This document shows, one piece after another, positions 15,948-25,116 of a stretch of 64,000 nucleotides of DNA. This DNA comes from Bacteroidota bacterium (lineage in GTDB: Bacteria; Bacteroidota; Bacteroidia; B-17B0; Aurantibacillaceae). Location: positions 57,952 to 121,951 of the forward strand of contig JAAFIL010000007.1 of assembly GCA_013297775.1 (NCBI GenBank). Reading direction: 5' to 3'. A model generated the notes under the pieces. The model saw only the letters and a program-made list of their open reading frames with translations, did no database searches and was not told the DNA's origin. A program made the translations under genes and the position numbers. Numbering within the stretch: position 1 is the first letter of the stretch; each line of letters begins with the position of its first letter.

Positions 15948-16793
15948 TTACAACGCATCCAGTTTATATTTTTTTACTACGTGCGCGCTCACAAATACGC
16001 TTATTTCGTAAAGTAAATACATGGGTACACCCACCAGCATTTGACTCGTAACATCAGGACTTGGTGTAATAACTGCCGCCGCAATTAAAATAACAACTAC
16101 AGCATGTTTACGGTACTTGCGCATAAATTGTGGCGTTAATAAAGTTAAGCGGGTTAAAAAATAAACCAAAATAGGCATCTCAAAGATAATGCCGCTCACT
16201 AAAGTCATGGTCGAAATTAGAGAAATGTAATCATCTAACGTATTGTTTGTTTGTATGTCGTTGCCACTTGTAATTTGATACCCAATCAAAAAATTATAAC
16301 TCATCGGAAACAACAAAAAATACCCAAAAGCAATACCCGTTAAAAAAAGAACCGATCCTACCACCACAAAATAACGCACCGGAGAGGTTTCTGTTTCTTT
16401 TAGTGCTGGCCGAATAAACTTCCACAACTCCCATAAAATAAATGGAAAACCTAAAATAAGCCCACCCAAAAAAGCAATCCACATGTGCGTAAAAAACTGT
16501 TCAGAGGCCTGCAAAGTTTGCAAAGGACGTTCGATTACCTTTAAACACATCGCATCGCCTGCGCCAATACTTTGCCCTATTTTACACAAAGCGCGGTACG
16601 AAATAAAATCTTGATGGCGTGGTCCAAAAATAACTGTTCCAAAAACAAAATCGCTAAATACAAAAATAGAAATAGCCATTAGTACCACCACAATAGCACT
16701 GCGCACTAAATGCCATCTCAAAGCCTCTAAATGCTGAAGAAAAGACATTTCTGCTCCCGAATTTTCACTTTCACTCGAACCAAACAAGGCCAT
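15948..16793 (-). CDS. tatC: Twin-arginine translocase subunit TatC
   Basis: A 281-residue inner-membrane protein with six hydrophobic segments. The N-terminal signature EMSFLQHLEALRWHLVRS contains the conserved Glu and the HLxELR-like motif that reads twin-arginine signals. The PNFLIGYQ-like periplasmic part and the FEMPILVYFLTRL segment are typical, as is AVITPSPDVTSQMLVGVP. TatC is the core receptor for export of folded proteins. No tatA is adjacent in this window. The 283 bases upstream (16794-17077) hold no gene; part of them matches a dispersed motif also found near 45.4 and 60.4 kb. Confidence 0.96.
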   Translation of the reverse strand: MALFGSSESENSGAEMSFLQHLEALRWHLVRSAIVVVLMAISIFVFSDFVFGTVIFGPRHQDFISYRALCKIGQSIGAGDAMCLKVIERPLQTLQASEQFFTHMWIAFLGGLILGFPFILWELWKFIRPALKETETSPVRYFVVVGSVLFLTGIAFGYFLLFPMSYNFLIGYQITSGNDIQTNNTLDDYISLISTMTLVSGIIFEMPILVYFLTRLTLLTPQFMRKYRKHAVVVILIAAAVITPSPDVTSQMLVGVPMYLLYEISVFVSAHVVKKYKLDAL

Positions 16794-17077
16794 AATTTAA
16801 AAAGGTAAATTTACTTAAAATTAACTCGCTCTAGTGAAAGAAAATAAACGGTTTTTTCTTCTCTTATTTTTTCTAATCTTGAAAAGAGTGATTCCAAATT
16901 TCAAGAAAGAGGGTCTTTAGAGTCAAGGTTTAGTAAACTTTTGAGCGAGTTGGAACGTTGGTAAAGGCATAACAATAAATACATCGTGTATTTTCAACGA
17001 AGAGAAAGGGATAATGTTCGTTCAAGATTGAACTACTTTGTATTTGGAATGATGTCGTTGCCATCTCCTAAAATAAC

Positions 17078-17635
17078 CTACAACAAACGGGTTTGCATCC
17101 CGCTTTGCCACCCCTGTCGCTCAAGTTGTATGAGTTTTTGTTTAGCCGCTAAGCCGCCAGCGTAGCCTGTTAAATGACCATTACTACCTACTACACGATG
17201 GCAAGGCACAAGTATAGAAATGGCATTAGCACCGTTAGCAGAGGCTACTGCACGAATTGCCTTTGCATCGCCTAAACGTTTACTGAGTTCTAAATACGAA
17301 ATGGTTTTACCGAATGGAATTTGAAGTAATTGATTCCACACCTTGATTTGAAAATCGGTACCCGCCAAACACAAGGGTATCGTAAAGTTCTGACTATCCC
17401 CTTTCAAATACGCCTCCAACTGTTGCATGGTATTTTTAATTACCATATACATTTCCAAGTCATTTAATTTTACATGGTGATACGCACTATTAGTATATTT
17501 CTGAAGACGTGCGTCTATACTCGCACGCATGCTGCGGTATTTCCAATCGCATAAAATCAGTTGATTTTGCCAAGTACCAATTAGCAACTCGCCTATTGGT
17601 GTTTTATAATTAAAAACAAAAATAGGCTCAACCAC
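17078..17635 (-). CDS. ogt: Methylated-DNA--protein-cysteine methyltransferase
   Basis: A 185-residue DNA-repair protein that takes O6-alkyl groups from guanine onto its own cysteine. The active site VPCHRVVGSNG, the upstream RAVASANGAN helix-turn-helix (arginine finger region) and the C-terminal GYAGGLAAKQKLIQLE are all in place. The N-terminal domain (about residues 1-95) is of Ogt type without an AdaA part. The start codon is GTG (VVEPIFVFNY); I see no in-frame ATG. The YwqK-like gene ends 18 bases upstream, so the two may share a transcript. Confidence 0.95.
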   Translation of the reverse strand: MVEPIFVFNYKTPIGELLIGTWQNQLILCDWKYRSMRASIDARLQKYTNSAYHHVKLNDLEMYMVIKNTMQQLEAYLKGDSQNFTIPLCLAGTDFQIKVWNQLLQIPFGKTISYLELSKRLGDAKAIRAVASANGANAISILVPCHRVVGSNGHLTGYAGGLAAKQKLIQLERQGWQSGMQTRLL

Positions 17636-17653
17636 TGTTCTTTTTTTTTGAGA

Positions 17654-18556
17654 TTAATTTTCGGTTGGCGCATCACCCACATACTCGCCCCTTTTATAAA
17701 CAGCAATGCGTTTTAAAATGCCATTATCATCATAAACATACACTTTGCCTTCTATTAAGCGACTGTCTTTAAACAAACCCACTTTAGCAACTTGCTTACT
17801 TTTATTATACAATGTATGTTGCCCATTTAAAACAGTTGGTAAACCAAGGGCTTGGGCTTCATTTGGCTTTTCGGTTGCCTTTAACGAAACGGCTGGTGCC
17901 ATGGCCAAGGCTTCATTTTTACTTGGTGTTTCGGCATTTTCGTACAATTTAATAGAGGCTACATTTACCGCACCGCTCTCATAACTTTTCTCTGCTTTTA
18001 ACTTTCCATTATCGGCCCATTCTTTAAATAAACCACTTTCTTTCCCGTCGTTAAAAACCCCTTGCACAGCTAGTTGTCCGTTGTTGTGATAATAATTCGA
18101 AATGCCTTCGCGTTTCCCTGCAATGCTATAATTAAAATCGTGTTGCATTTGGCCACTTTCATAATACAATTTGTAAGCCCCAACCCAACGGTTATTTTTC
18201 CAATTCCCCTCTTCTTTTACTTTTCCATTTTCAAAATATAAAACGGCAAGCCCATCTTGGCGACCATTTATAAAATTGACTTTAGCTTTAGGATTACCAT
18301 TACAAAAATATTCTAACCATTCGCCCGTTTTTCGATTTTCTTGATAACGACCCGTTTCAGCAATTTGAACAGGCGCATAACATTGATTAGGCTTATGCTT
18401 ACCATACAGTATCCATTTGCCTTGCTTTCTGCCTAAATTATCAATAAAATTGATGGTGTCTTTCTTATTAACCGCATCTAACTCGTAGGTTTGAGCCTGT
18501 AAATTACAAAATAGATTACTGAAATAAATAGCAATAACTAAATTAAAAAGCCTCAT
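17654..18556 (-). CDS. Exported MORN-like repeat protein (YwqK family), copy 1
   Basis: A 300-residue protein with signal peptide MRLFNLVIAIYFSNLFCNLQAQ and about seven 22-24-residue repeats of the form GxWxxYxxNGxxxxxxxFxxGxxxG (such as GEWLEYFCNGNPKAKVNF and GLAVLYFENGKVKEEGNW). These resemble MORN repeats and the so-called YwqK antitoxin domain. A second part near residues 235-295 has VLNGQHTLYNKSKQV and YVYDDNGILKRIAVYK. The copy at 18.9-19.8 kb has the same layout. A toxin-antitoxin role is unlikely for an exported protein; a structural or binding role at the envelope seems more probable. Confidence 0.8.
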   Translation of the reverse strand: MRLFNLVIAIYFSNLFCNLQAQTYELDAVNKKDTINFIDNLGRKQGKWILYGKHKPNQCYAPVQIAETGRYQENRKTGEWLEYFCNGNPKAKVNFINGRQDGLAVLYFENGKVKEEGNWKNNRWVGAYKLYYESGQMQHDFNYSIAGKREGISNYYHNNGQLAVQGVFNDGKESGLFKEWADNGKLKAEKSYESGAVNVASIKLYENAETPSKNEALAMAPAVSLKATEKPNEAQALGLPTVLNGQHTLYNKSKQVAKVGLFKDSRLIEGKVYVYDDNGILKRIAVYKRGEYVGDAPTEN

Positions 18557-18621
18557 ATATCGAAGTTAGTTAAAACGTTTTACTAAGTCAATACTAAGAA
18601 AGTTGGAAAAGACATTAATTA

Positions 18622-18792
18622 GACGAAAGCCCAAATTATTCGACAAGTTTTAAATCTAATACCAATTTTAATTATTGGTTAGACCAAATAGGCGAAGTTA
18701 TTCGCTTCAGCTACGCTCAGCATATATTTTATTTAGACGATGAAAAAAAATTGCCTAGTGTAACTATAGAAGACTTTTTTGAAGAAGTATAA
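18622..18792 (+). other. Open 56-codon stretch without a start, possible gene relic
   Basis: In the 302-base gap between the two YwqK-like genes the plus strand reads DESPNYSTSFKSN, then NYWLDQIGEVIRFSYAQHIF, then YLDDEKKLPSVTIEDFFEEV and a stop. The composition is protein-like, but a stop lies just before it and no ATG is present. I do not recognise it. It may be the 3' end of a lost gene; nothing else in the gap can be named. Confidence 0.3.
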
Positions 18793-18858
18793 ATGAAAAA
18801 GAACAGATAGATTGGACTTTATAATAGTTATAATTAATATAAACTAAAAAGAATGGGA

Positions 18859-19752
18859 TTAATTCTCAATTTGCGTATCACCCACGTAAATTCCATTTTT
18901 ATAAACAGAAATCCGATTCAAAATACCGTTATCGTCATAAATGTAGGCTTTACCATCCATTAAACGGTTGTCTTTAAACACACCGTCTTTAGTAATCTGT
19001 TTATTTTTATTGTATAAAATATGTTGCCCATTTAAAACCAATGATCCTTTAGAAGCTGTTACCGCATTGGGTTTTTCATCCGATTTAACCATTACTTTTG
19101 GTGCATTGTCCGCCGCTTCTATCCCCTTAGGTTGCAATGGCTTTTTAGGTTGATACTCTTTAATGCTGGCTAAATCAATGGTTCCTTCTTGGTAATTTTT
19201 TTCGGCTTTGATATCCCCATTCTCGTAATATTCTTTAATAAGACCCGTTTCCTTTCCACCTGCAAAAGTCCCTTCAATGGCTATTTGTCCGTTATCGAAA
19301 AAATATTTTTGTGGTCCTTCGCGCTTGCCACTTTGGTTAAATACAAACTCGTGTTGCACTCGCCCATTCTCATAATACAAACGGTAATTACCCGTCCAAC
19401 GGTTGTTTACCCAATTTCCTTCTTCACTAATCTTTCCGTTTTCGTGGTACATAATCGCATACCCATTCGGACGACCATTCTGAAACGTTAATTTATTTTT
19501 CATATTACCATTACAGTAATATTCTACCCAAGAACCCAATTTCCGATTATCGGCATACTTCCCTTCTTCTACCTTTTGGGTAGCTTGGTAACAAGTTCCT
19601 GGCTTATGCTTACCAAATAAAATCCACTTCCCTTGTTTCTTACCGCCAATATCTATTTTATTTATAGTGTCGGTTCCCACTAATTCGTAAGACTGAGATT
19701 GAGCAGCAGAGAAACTACAAATAATGATGAATAAATAGAGTGTTTTTTTCAT
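18859..19752 (-). CDS. Exported MORN-like repeat protein (YwqK family), copy 2
   Basis: A 297-residue paralogue of the gene at 17.7-18.6 kb, about half identical by eye. It has a signal peptide MKKTLYLFIIICSFSAAQSQ, the same GKWILFGKHKPGTCYQ opening, the run of MORN-like repeats (GSWVEYYCNGNMKNKLTF, GLIKEYYENGDIKAEKNY) and the same C-terminal block ending YKNGIYVGDTQIEN. Duplication and moderate divergence are clear. The 266 bases upstream (19753-20018) contain no gene. Confidence 0.8.
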   Translation of the reverse strand: MKKTLYLFIIICSFSAAQSQSYELVGTDTINKIDIGGKKQGKWILFGKHKPGTCYQATQKVEEGKYADNRKLGSWVEYYCNGNMKNKLTFQNGRPNGYAIMYHENGKISEEGNWVNNRWTGNYRLYYENGRVQHEFVFNQSGKREGPQKYFFDNGQIAIEGTFAGGKETGLIKEYYENGDIKAEKNYQEGTIDLASIKEYQPKKPLQPKGIEAADNAPKVMVKSDEKPNAVTASKGSLVLNGQHILYNKNKQITKDGVFKDNRLMDGKAYIYDDNGILNRISVYKNGIYVGDTQIEN

Positions 19753-20018
19753 TTCTATACCAAATATATAAAATTAAATACCTGTCAAATGGCTTTTTAG
19801 ATTAGTTTTAACTTTTCTTCGATAAAGCGGACAAAAGGTAAAAGCAATAGATAAAGCAATTATAGCAAATGTTATACGGTAAACTTAGTAAAAAAGTTAC
19901 AAGCTTTTACTAAAAATCTAAAATTTTAGTTCACCCCCTTAATTAACCTAAATAGAAGCGTCTTTTATTAACTGATTTACATAGAAATAAACCGAAAATA
20001 CCCCTACAACTTTTAAGT

Positions 20019-20972
20019 TTAAACCTTACTTTTTAAATTAGACAGCATATTTTCTACCAATTTTGGTAAATCATAATGTGCCTTCCATCCCCAATGCAAT
20101 TGGGCTTCGGCATCGTTAATGCTTTTGGGCCACGAATTGGCAATGGCTTGTCTAAAATCAGGTTGATACGTGATGCGAAAATTCGGTAAATGCTTAGTTA
20201 TTTCGGCGGCTAACTCTTTTGGCGTAAACGATAAACCCGAAACGTTATAACTGCTCCGAATTTTTACTTGCTCGGCAGGCGCATGCATCAGTTCGAGTGT
20301 TGCTCGTATAGCATCTTCCATGTGCATCATTGGCAAAGCCGTTTCCTCACTTAAAAAGCTAGTATAACTGTTAACTTTAAGTGCTTCATGAAAAATATGA
20401 ACGGCATAATCGGTGGTGCCGCCTCCCGGTGCGCTTTTCCAACCAATTAAACCAGGGTAGCGCAACCCACGCACATCCACTCCATATTTATGAAAATAAT
20501 ATTCGCACCAACGCTCACCCGCTTGTTTACTAATGCCATATACCGTACTGGGCTCCATAACCGTGTATTGAGGTGTATTAACAGAAGGCGTTGTAGGCCC
20601 AAACACCGCAATACTACTGGGCCAATACAATTTCGCAATATGTTTTTCCTTAGCCAAGTCCAAAGTATTAAACAAGCCTTCCATGTTTAACTTCCAAGCA
20701 AACATCGGGTTTTGTTCGCCAGTAGCACTCAACAAAGCCGCCAAATGATAAACCTGAGATATATCATGCTTTTTGACAACCTCAAATAAACGTTTGGCAT
20801 CCATCACATCCAATTGCTCAAAGGTATTCTCAATTAAAGCGGCAGAGGGCTTCAAATCCGCTACCACAACATTATTAGAGCCATAGAGGCGATTCAAATT
20901 CTCGGTGAGTTCAACACCAATTTGCCCACCAGCACCTATAATTAGTATCTTTTCGTTCGTATTAATTAACAT
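20019..20972 (-). CDS. L-threonine 3-dehydrogenase, short-chain dehydrogenase type
   Basis: A 317-residue extended SDR enzyme. The Rossmann motif GAGGQIG is near residue 13, the Ser of the triad in PSSIAVFG, and the catalytic YGISK near residue 144. The later WKSAPGGGTTDYAVHIF and YNVSGLSFTPKELAAEI segments are characteristic of the bacterial UDP-galactose-4-epimerase-like threonine dehydrogenases. The family oxidises L-threonine to 2-amino-3-ketobutyrate with NAD, which Kbl then splits to glycine and acetyl-CoA; kbl is not in this window. It is transcribed away from trhO. A general sugar epimerase is the alternative, less likely given the GGGTTDYA motif. Confidence 0.85.
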   Translation of the reverse strand: MLINTNEKILIIGAGGQIGVELTENLNRLYGSNNVVVADLKPSAALIENTFEQLDVMDAKRLFEVVKKHDISQVYHLAALLSATGEQNPMFAWKLNMEGLFNTLDLAKEKHIAKLYWPSSIAVFGPTTPSVNTPQYTVMEPSTVYGISKQAGERWCEYYFHKYGVDVRGLRYPGLIGWKSAPGGGTTDYAVHIFHEALKVNSYTSFLSEETALPMMHMEDAIRATLELMHAPAEQVKIRSSYNVSGLSFTPKELAAEITKHLPNFRITYQPDFRQAIANSWPKSINDAEAQLHWGWKAHYDLPKLVENMLSNLKSKV

Positions 20973-21005
20973 AAAATGCGTAAGCCTTTTTTAATTTTTA
21001 AACAG

Positions 21006-21013
21006 TACATTTG
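21006..21013 (+). promoter_or_regulatory. -7 promoter element for trhO
   Basis: TACATTTG fits TAnnTTTG and would give a leader of roughly 90 bases ahead of the trhO ATG. Confidence 0.4.
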
Positions 21014-21109
21014 TACAAACCTAAGTATTTTATAAATGTTTTAAAAATGAAACCTTAGTTGTGAACATATTTAGTTAAGTTGATAATATAACCTGCAATT
21101 ATTTTTATC

Positions 21110-22183
21110 ATGGCATTATTAGTAAATAGAATTAGTAAACACGAATTAAAAGCGCAGCTCAAAAAAGAGGCCATCGAACGAAAAACCATTTCGTTTTACC
21201 GCTACGTGAAAATAGAAAACCCAACGGCTTTACGCGATGAATTGTACAAACAATGGTTCGATAAAAAATGTTTTGGGCGCATTTATTTAGCTCACGAAGG
21301 CATTAATGCGCAAATGAGCGTACCCACCGCCGAATGGGAAAATTTCGTAACGCACTTAAACAGCTTACCTTATTTTAAAGACGTACCATTTAAACATGCC
21401 GTTGACGGAAACGGCAAATCGTTTTATAAATTGATTGTTAAAGTGCGCGATAAAATTGTAGCCGATGGTATTGACGACCCTAGCTTCGATCCATCTAACA
21501 CAGGTACTTACCTCAACGCCAAAGCTTTTAACGAGGCATTGGCAAACCCCAATACCATTGTTATAGACATGCGCAACCATTACGAAAGCGAAGTGGGGCG
21601 TTTTGAAAATGCGTTTTGTCCCGATGCCGATACATTCAGAGAAGAACTGCCCTTGGTAGTAGAGCACTTAAAAGGCAAAGAAGATAAAAAAGTTTTGATG
21701 TATTGCACAGGCGGCATTCGCTGCGAAAAAGCAAGTGCTTACATGAAATACAAAGGGTTTAAAGATGTTAATCACCTACAAGGCGGCATCATTCAATACG
21801 CCAAAGAAATAAAAGAACAAGCCCTCGAAAGTAAATTTAAAGGGGTCAATTTTGTATTCGACGAACGCATTGGCGAGCGCATTACCAACGATGTGTTAAG
21901 TACCTGTCATCAATGCGGTGCACCTTGCGACACGCACGTGAATTGCAAAAACGACGATTGCCATTTGCTGTTTATTCAATGCGAAAAATGCGCCGAAAAA
22001 ATGAACGGCTGTTGCACCGATGTTTGTCAATCTATTGCCAATCTACCTTTGGAGGAGCAAAAACTATTACGCAAAGGCCGCGTTAAAAACGGTCCCGAAT
22101 GTTTGGCCGTTTATAAAAGTCGCTTACGCCCAAATTTAAAAGATATTTTAACCAAACAAAACGAATTAAAATTAACCCATTAA
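21110..22183 (+). CDS. trhO: tRNA uridine(34) hydroxylase, rhodanese family
   Basis: A 357-residue protein of the YceA/TrhO type. TrhO hydroxylates U34 of certain tRNAs using oxygen, towards 5-methoxy- or carboxymethoxyuridine. An N-terminal acylphosphatase-like part (to about residue 125, AHEGINAQMSV) precedes a rhodanese domain with active cysteine in MYCTGGIRCEKAS. A C-terminal Cys-rich region follows (CHQCGAPCDTH, CEKCAEKMNGCC), probably metal binding. The length and domain order are standard. The small lipoprotein gene follows after 11 bases, so co-transcription is likely. Confidence 0.93.
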   Translation: MALLVNRISKHELKAQLKKEAIERKTISFYRYVKIENPTALRDELYKQWFDKKCFGRIYLAHEGINAQMSVPTAEWENFVTHLNSLPYFKDVPFKHAVDGNGKSFYKLIVKVRDKIVADGIDDPSFDPSNTGTYLNAKAFNEALANPNTIVIDMRNHYESEVGRFENAFCPDADTFREELPLVVEHLKGKEDKKVLMYCTGGIRCEKASAYMKYKGFKDVNHLQGGIIQYAKEIKEQALESKFKGVNFVFDERIGERITNDVLSTCHQCGAPCDTHVNCKNDDCHLLFIQCEKCAEKMNGCCTDVCQSIANLPLEEQKLLRKGRVKNGPECLAVYKSRLRPNLKDILTKQNELKLTH

Positions 22184-22194
22184 CAAAATCAAAT

Positions 22195-22743
22195 ATGAAC
22201 GTATTAAAATTAATGCAAATCGGTCTATGTACTTTGCTTCTGACAGCCTGCAACAAAAAAGAAACTCCCAAAGCCATTGAGTTCGAACTACCCTACTCCA
22301 CCGCAGTAGATATACCTGGCTCGGGCTTAACCATTAATTCTCCTATCGAATTTACAAGTTCCGATATTGCAAGCAATGCGTCTTCCTTTTTAAGTAATTA
22401 CAGCACCAGCAGCGACAACATCGAATCCGTACGCTACACGCAATTTAAAATTGTAGCCACGGCACCCTCGGGTCAAAACTTAGATTTTGTAAAGTCATTT
22501 AAACTATACATGAAAGCTGCGGGGCAACCCGATGTGCTTGTGGCCAGCAACGAAAACATTCCAACAGGGGTAACCAACGCCGACCTTAGTTTGTTAGATG
22601 TGAATGTCAAAAATTACCTCTTACAAGATAAATTTCAGGTGCGTGTAGTGGTAACGCCTCGTGCAGCTTTAGCATCGGGAGTAACCGCTAAAATAAGCCT
22701 CGACCAAAAATTAAAAATAACTGGTAAAACATTGATTAAGTAA
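22195..22743 (+). CDS. Small lipoprotein of unknown function
   Basis: A 182-residue protein with a lipoprotein signal (MNVLKLMQIGLCTLLLTAC, lipobox LTAC, then NKKE). The mature part is strand-rich and Ser/Thr-rich with no motif I recognise (DIPGSGLTINSPIEFTSSD, VRYTQFKIVATAPSGQ). Asn-Lys-Lys after the Cys does not clearly tell inner from outer membrane or surface. It lies 11 bases after trhO and 11 bases before hmgA, inside a tight run of co-directional genes, but nothing ties it to tyrosine degradation. Confidence 0.75.
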   Translation: MNVLKLMQIGLCTLLLTACNKKETPKAIEFELPYSTAVDIPGSGLTINSPIEFTSSDIASNASSFLSNYSTSSDNIESVRYTQFKIVATAPSGQNLDFVKSFKLYMKAAGQPDVLVASNENIPTGVTNADLSLLDVNVKNYLLQDKFQVRVVVTPRAALASGVTAKISLDQKLKITGKTLIK

Positions 22744-22754
22744 TTGATATAATT

Positions 22755-23912
22755 ATGCCCATCTATCATCAAGTCGGGAACATCCCCCAAAAACGTCACA
22801 CCGTTTTTAAATCGCCACAAAATGCGTTTTACTACGAACAATTATTTGGCACCGAAGGGTTTCATGGCATGTCGTCGTTATTATACCACGTTCACCGCCC
22901 CACCCAAGTAAAAGAAATTATTAAAAGTTATTCGGTTGCGCCCAAAATAGCCATCGAAAAAAACATTAAAGCCCTCTTACTAAAAGGCTTTCAACTTAAA
23001 CCAGAAGCCGATTTTTTAGAGAGTCGAAAAACTCTTTTAATAAATAGCGATTGCAGCATTGGACTTGCAGCCCCTACACAATCGCAAACCTCTTACTTTT
23101 ATAAAAATGCCGATGCCGACGAAATGCTGTTTATACACAAAGGTAAAGGCACTTTAAAAACGTTTATGGGCAACATCCCTTTCGAGTATGGCGATTACCT
23201 CATTATACCCCGAGGTATGATTTACCAATTACATTTTGAAACCAGCGATAACCGTTTGTTATTTTGCGAGAGCTACTCGCCCTACTACACCCCTAAACGC
23301 TACAAAAATTCACATGGTCAGTTATTAGAACATTCACCGTTTTGCGAACGCGATTTTAAACTTCCGCAAATGCTCGAAACACACGACGAGAAAGGCGATT
23401 TTATAATGAAAATTAAAAAAGAAGGCATCTTACATGAACTGGTGTATGCCACGCATCCGTTTGATGTGGTGGGTTGGGATGGTTATAATTTTCCGTGGGG
23501 CTTTTCCATTCATAATTTTGAACCCCTAACAGGGCGTGTACATCAACCGCCGCCTGTTCATCAAACGTTTGAAACTGCTACTTTTGTAGTGTGTTCGTTT
23601 TGCCCACGCCTCTACGATTATCACCCGCAAGCCATTCCAGCACCTTATAACCATAGCAACATTGATAGCGATGAAGTTTTGTATTACGTGGATGGCGATT
23701 TTATGAGCCGCAACAACATCGAACAAGGGCACATCACGCTTCACCCCAAAGGTATTCCACACGGGCCAGCTCCTGGTGCCATGGAACGCAGCATTGGTCA
23801 AACCGAAACACAAGAGTTGGCAGTAATGATAGATACCTTTCGCCCACTCATGGTAACCGAAACGGCAATGGGCATTGATGATGGTAAATATTACAAAAGT
23901 TGGGTTGAATAA
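22755..23912 (+). CDS. hmgA: Homogentisate 1,2-dioxygenase
   Basis: A 385-residue enzyme that opens the ring of homogentisate to maleylacetoacetate in tyrosine and phenylalanine degradation. It has the FGTEGFHGMSSLLYH opening and, in the C-terminal cupin, the iron ligands in YNHSNIDSDEVLYYV (His, Glu) and IPHGPAPG (His). It is shorter than the roughly 440-residue eukaryotic and proteobacterial forms, as is usual in Bacteroidota. The gene for the preceding step, hppD, follows after 50 bases. No fumarylacetoacetase gene is in the window. Confidence 0.93.
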   Translation: MPIYHQVGNIPQKRHTVFKSPQNAFYYEQLFGTEGFHGMSSLLYHVHRPTQVKEIIKSYSVAPKIAIEKNIKALLLKGFQLKPEADFLESRKTLLINSDCSIGLAAPTQSQTSYFYKNADADEMLFIHKGKGTLKTFMGNIPFEYGDYLIIPRGMIYQLHFETSDNRLLFCESYSPYYTPKRYKNSHGQLLEHSPFCERDFKLPQMLETHDEKGDFIMKIKKEGILHELVYATHPFDVVGWDGYNFPWGFSIHNFEPLTGRVHQPPPVHQTFETATFVVCSFCPRLYDYHPQAIPAPYNHSNIDSDEVLYYVDGDFMSRNNIEQGHITLHPKGIPHGPAPGAMERSIGQTETQELAVMIDTFRPLMVTETAMGIDDGKYYKSWVE

Positions 23913-23962
23913 CTCACTTAATAAAAAAATAATTTAATTTTAATTTCTAAAAAAATCGAAAC

Positions 23963-25102
23963 ATGGAAACAAAAGATATAGCACCCACCCTCGAAAAAAT
24001 TTATAAAACAGCGGGCGATTTTTTACCCTTAAACGGTACCGATTACGTTGAATTTTATGTAGGCAATGCCAAGCAAGCCGCCTACTATTACCGCACCGCT
24101 TTTGGATTTCAACCATTAGCATACAGCGGCTTAGAAACAGGCAACCGCGAAACAACTTCCTATGTGGTGGTGCAAGATAAAATTCGTTTAGTGTTAACCA
24201 GCCCCATGAACTCGGCGCATCCCATTAACCAACACCTAGCCAAACACGGCGATGGCGTAAAAATTATTGCCCTCTGGGTGGACGATGCCCGCAAAAGTTT
24301 TGAAGAAACCACTAAGCGCGGTGCCAAGCCCTATCAAACCCCACAAGTTAGCAAAGATGCCGACGGCGAAGTAATTACTAGCGGTGTTTATACCTACGGC
24401 GAAACCGTACATTTATTTGTAGAACGTAAAAACTACAACGGCACTTTTTTACCAGGGTACAAAGCGTGGAATAGTACTTATAAAACCGAACCCGTTGGTT
24501 TAAAATTTATTGACCACATGGTTGGCAATGTAGGCTGGAATGAAATGAATACCTGGGTGGACTATTACGAAAAAGTGATGGGCTTTATTAACCTCCTCTC
24601 GTTCGATGATAAAGATATTTCTACCGAATACTCAGCCTTAATGAGTAAGGTAATGAGCAATGGCAATGGCCGCATCAAATTCCCTATCAACGAACCCGCC
24701 GAAGGTAAAAAGAAATCGCAAATTGAAGAGTACATAGAGTTTTACGAAGGACAAGGCGTGCAGCATTTAGCATTAGCCACCGATAACATTATTGATACTG
24801 TAACGCAATTGCAAAGCCGTGGCATAGATTTTTTAAGAGTTCCGCAATCGTATTACGAAGAAGTATTAAACCGTGTTGGACACATTGATGAAGACATTAA
24901 AAAATTAGCTGAATTAGGCATCCTCATTGATAGAGACGATGAAGGGTATATGTTGCAAATTTTCACAAAACCTGTCGAAGACCGCCCTACTTTATTTTAT
25001 GAAATCATTCAACGCAAAGGCGCACAAAGTTTTGGGAAAGGTAATTTTAAAGCCTTGTTCGAAGCCATCGAGCGCGAGCAAGCCTTACGTGGAACTTTAT
25101 AG
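23963..25102 (+). CDS. hppD: 4-hydroxyphenylpyruvate dioxygenase
   Basis: A 379-residue non-haem iron dioxygenase that turns 4-hydroxyphenylpyruvate into homogentisate. Two glyoxalase-like halves are seen. The three iron ligands are in FIDHMVGNVG (His), GVQHLALATDN (His) and LFYEIIQRKG (Glu), and the C-terminal GFGKGNFKALFE-type tail reads SFGKGNFKALFEAIE. The enzyme feeds the HmgA reaction encoded just upstream, so the pair forms a tyrosine-catabolic unit. Length is normal. Confidence 0.95.
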   Translation: METKDIAPTLEKIYKTAGDFLPLNGTDYVEFYVGNAKQAAYYYRTAFGFQPLAYSGLETGNRETTSYVVVQDKIRLVLTSPMNSAHPINQHLAKHGDGVKIIALWVDDARKSFEETTKRGAKPYQTPQVSKDADGEVITSGVYTYGETVHLFVERKNYNGTFLPGYKAWNSTYKTEPVGLKFIDHMVGNVGWNEMNTWVDYYEKVMGFINLLSFDDKDISTEYSALMSKVMSNGNGRIKFPINEPAEGKKKSQIEEYIEFYEGQGVQHLALATDNIIDTVTQLQSRGIDFLRVPQSYYEEVLNRVGHIDEDIKKLAELGILIDRDDEGYMLQIFTKPVEDRPTLFYEIIQRKGAQSFGKGNFKALFEAIEREQALRGTL

Positions 25103-25116
25103 TTTTTAAAACAACG

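Noticed and set aside
17654..19752. YwqK toxin-antitoxin pair
   Set aside because: Both proteins carry signal peptides and are paralogues of each other, not toxin and antitoxin; the name comes from a domain label only.
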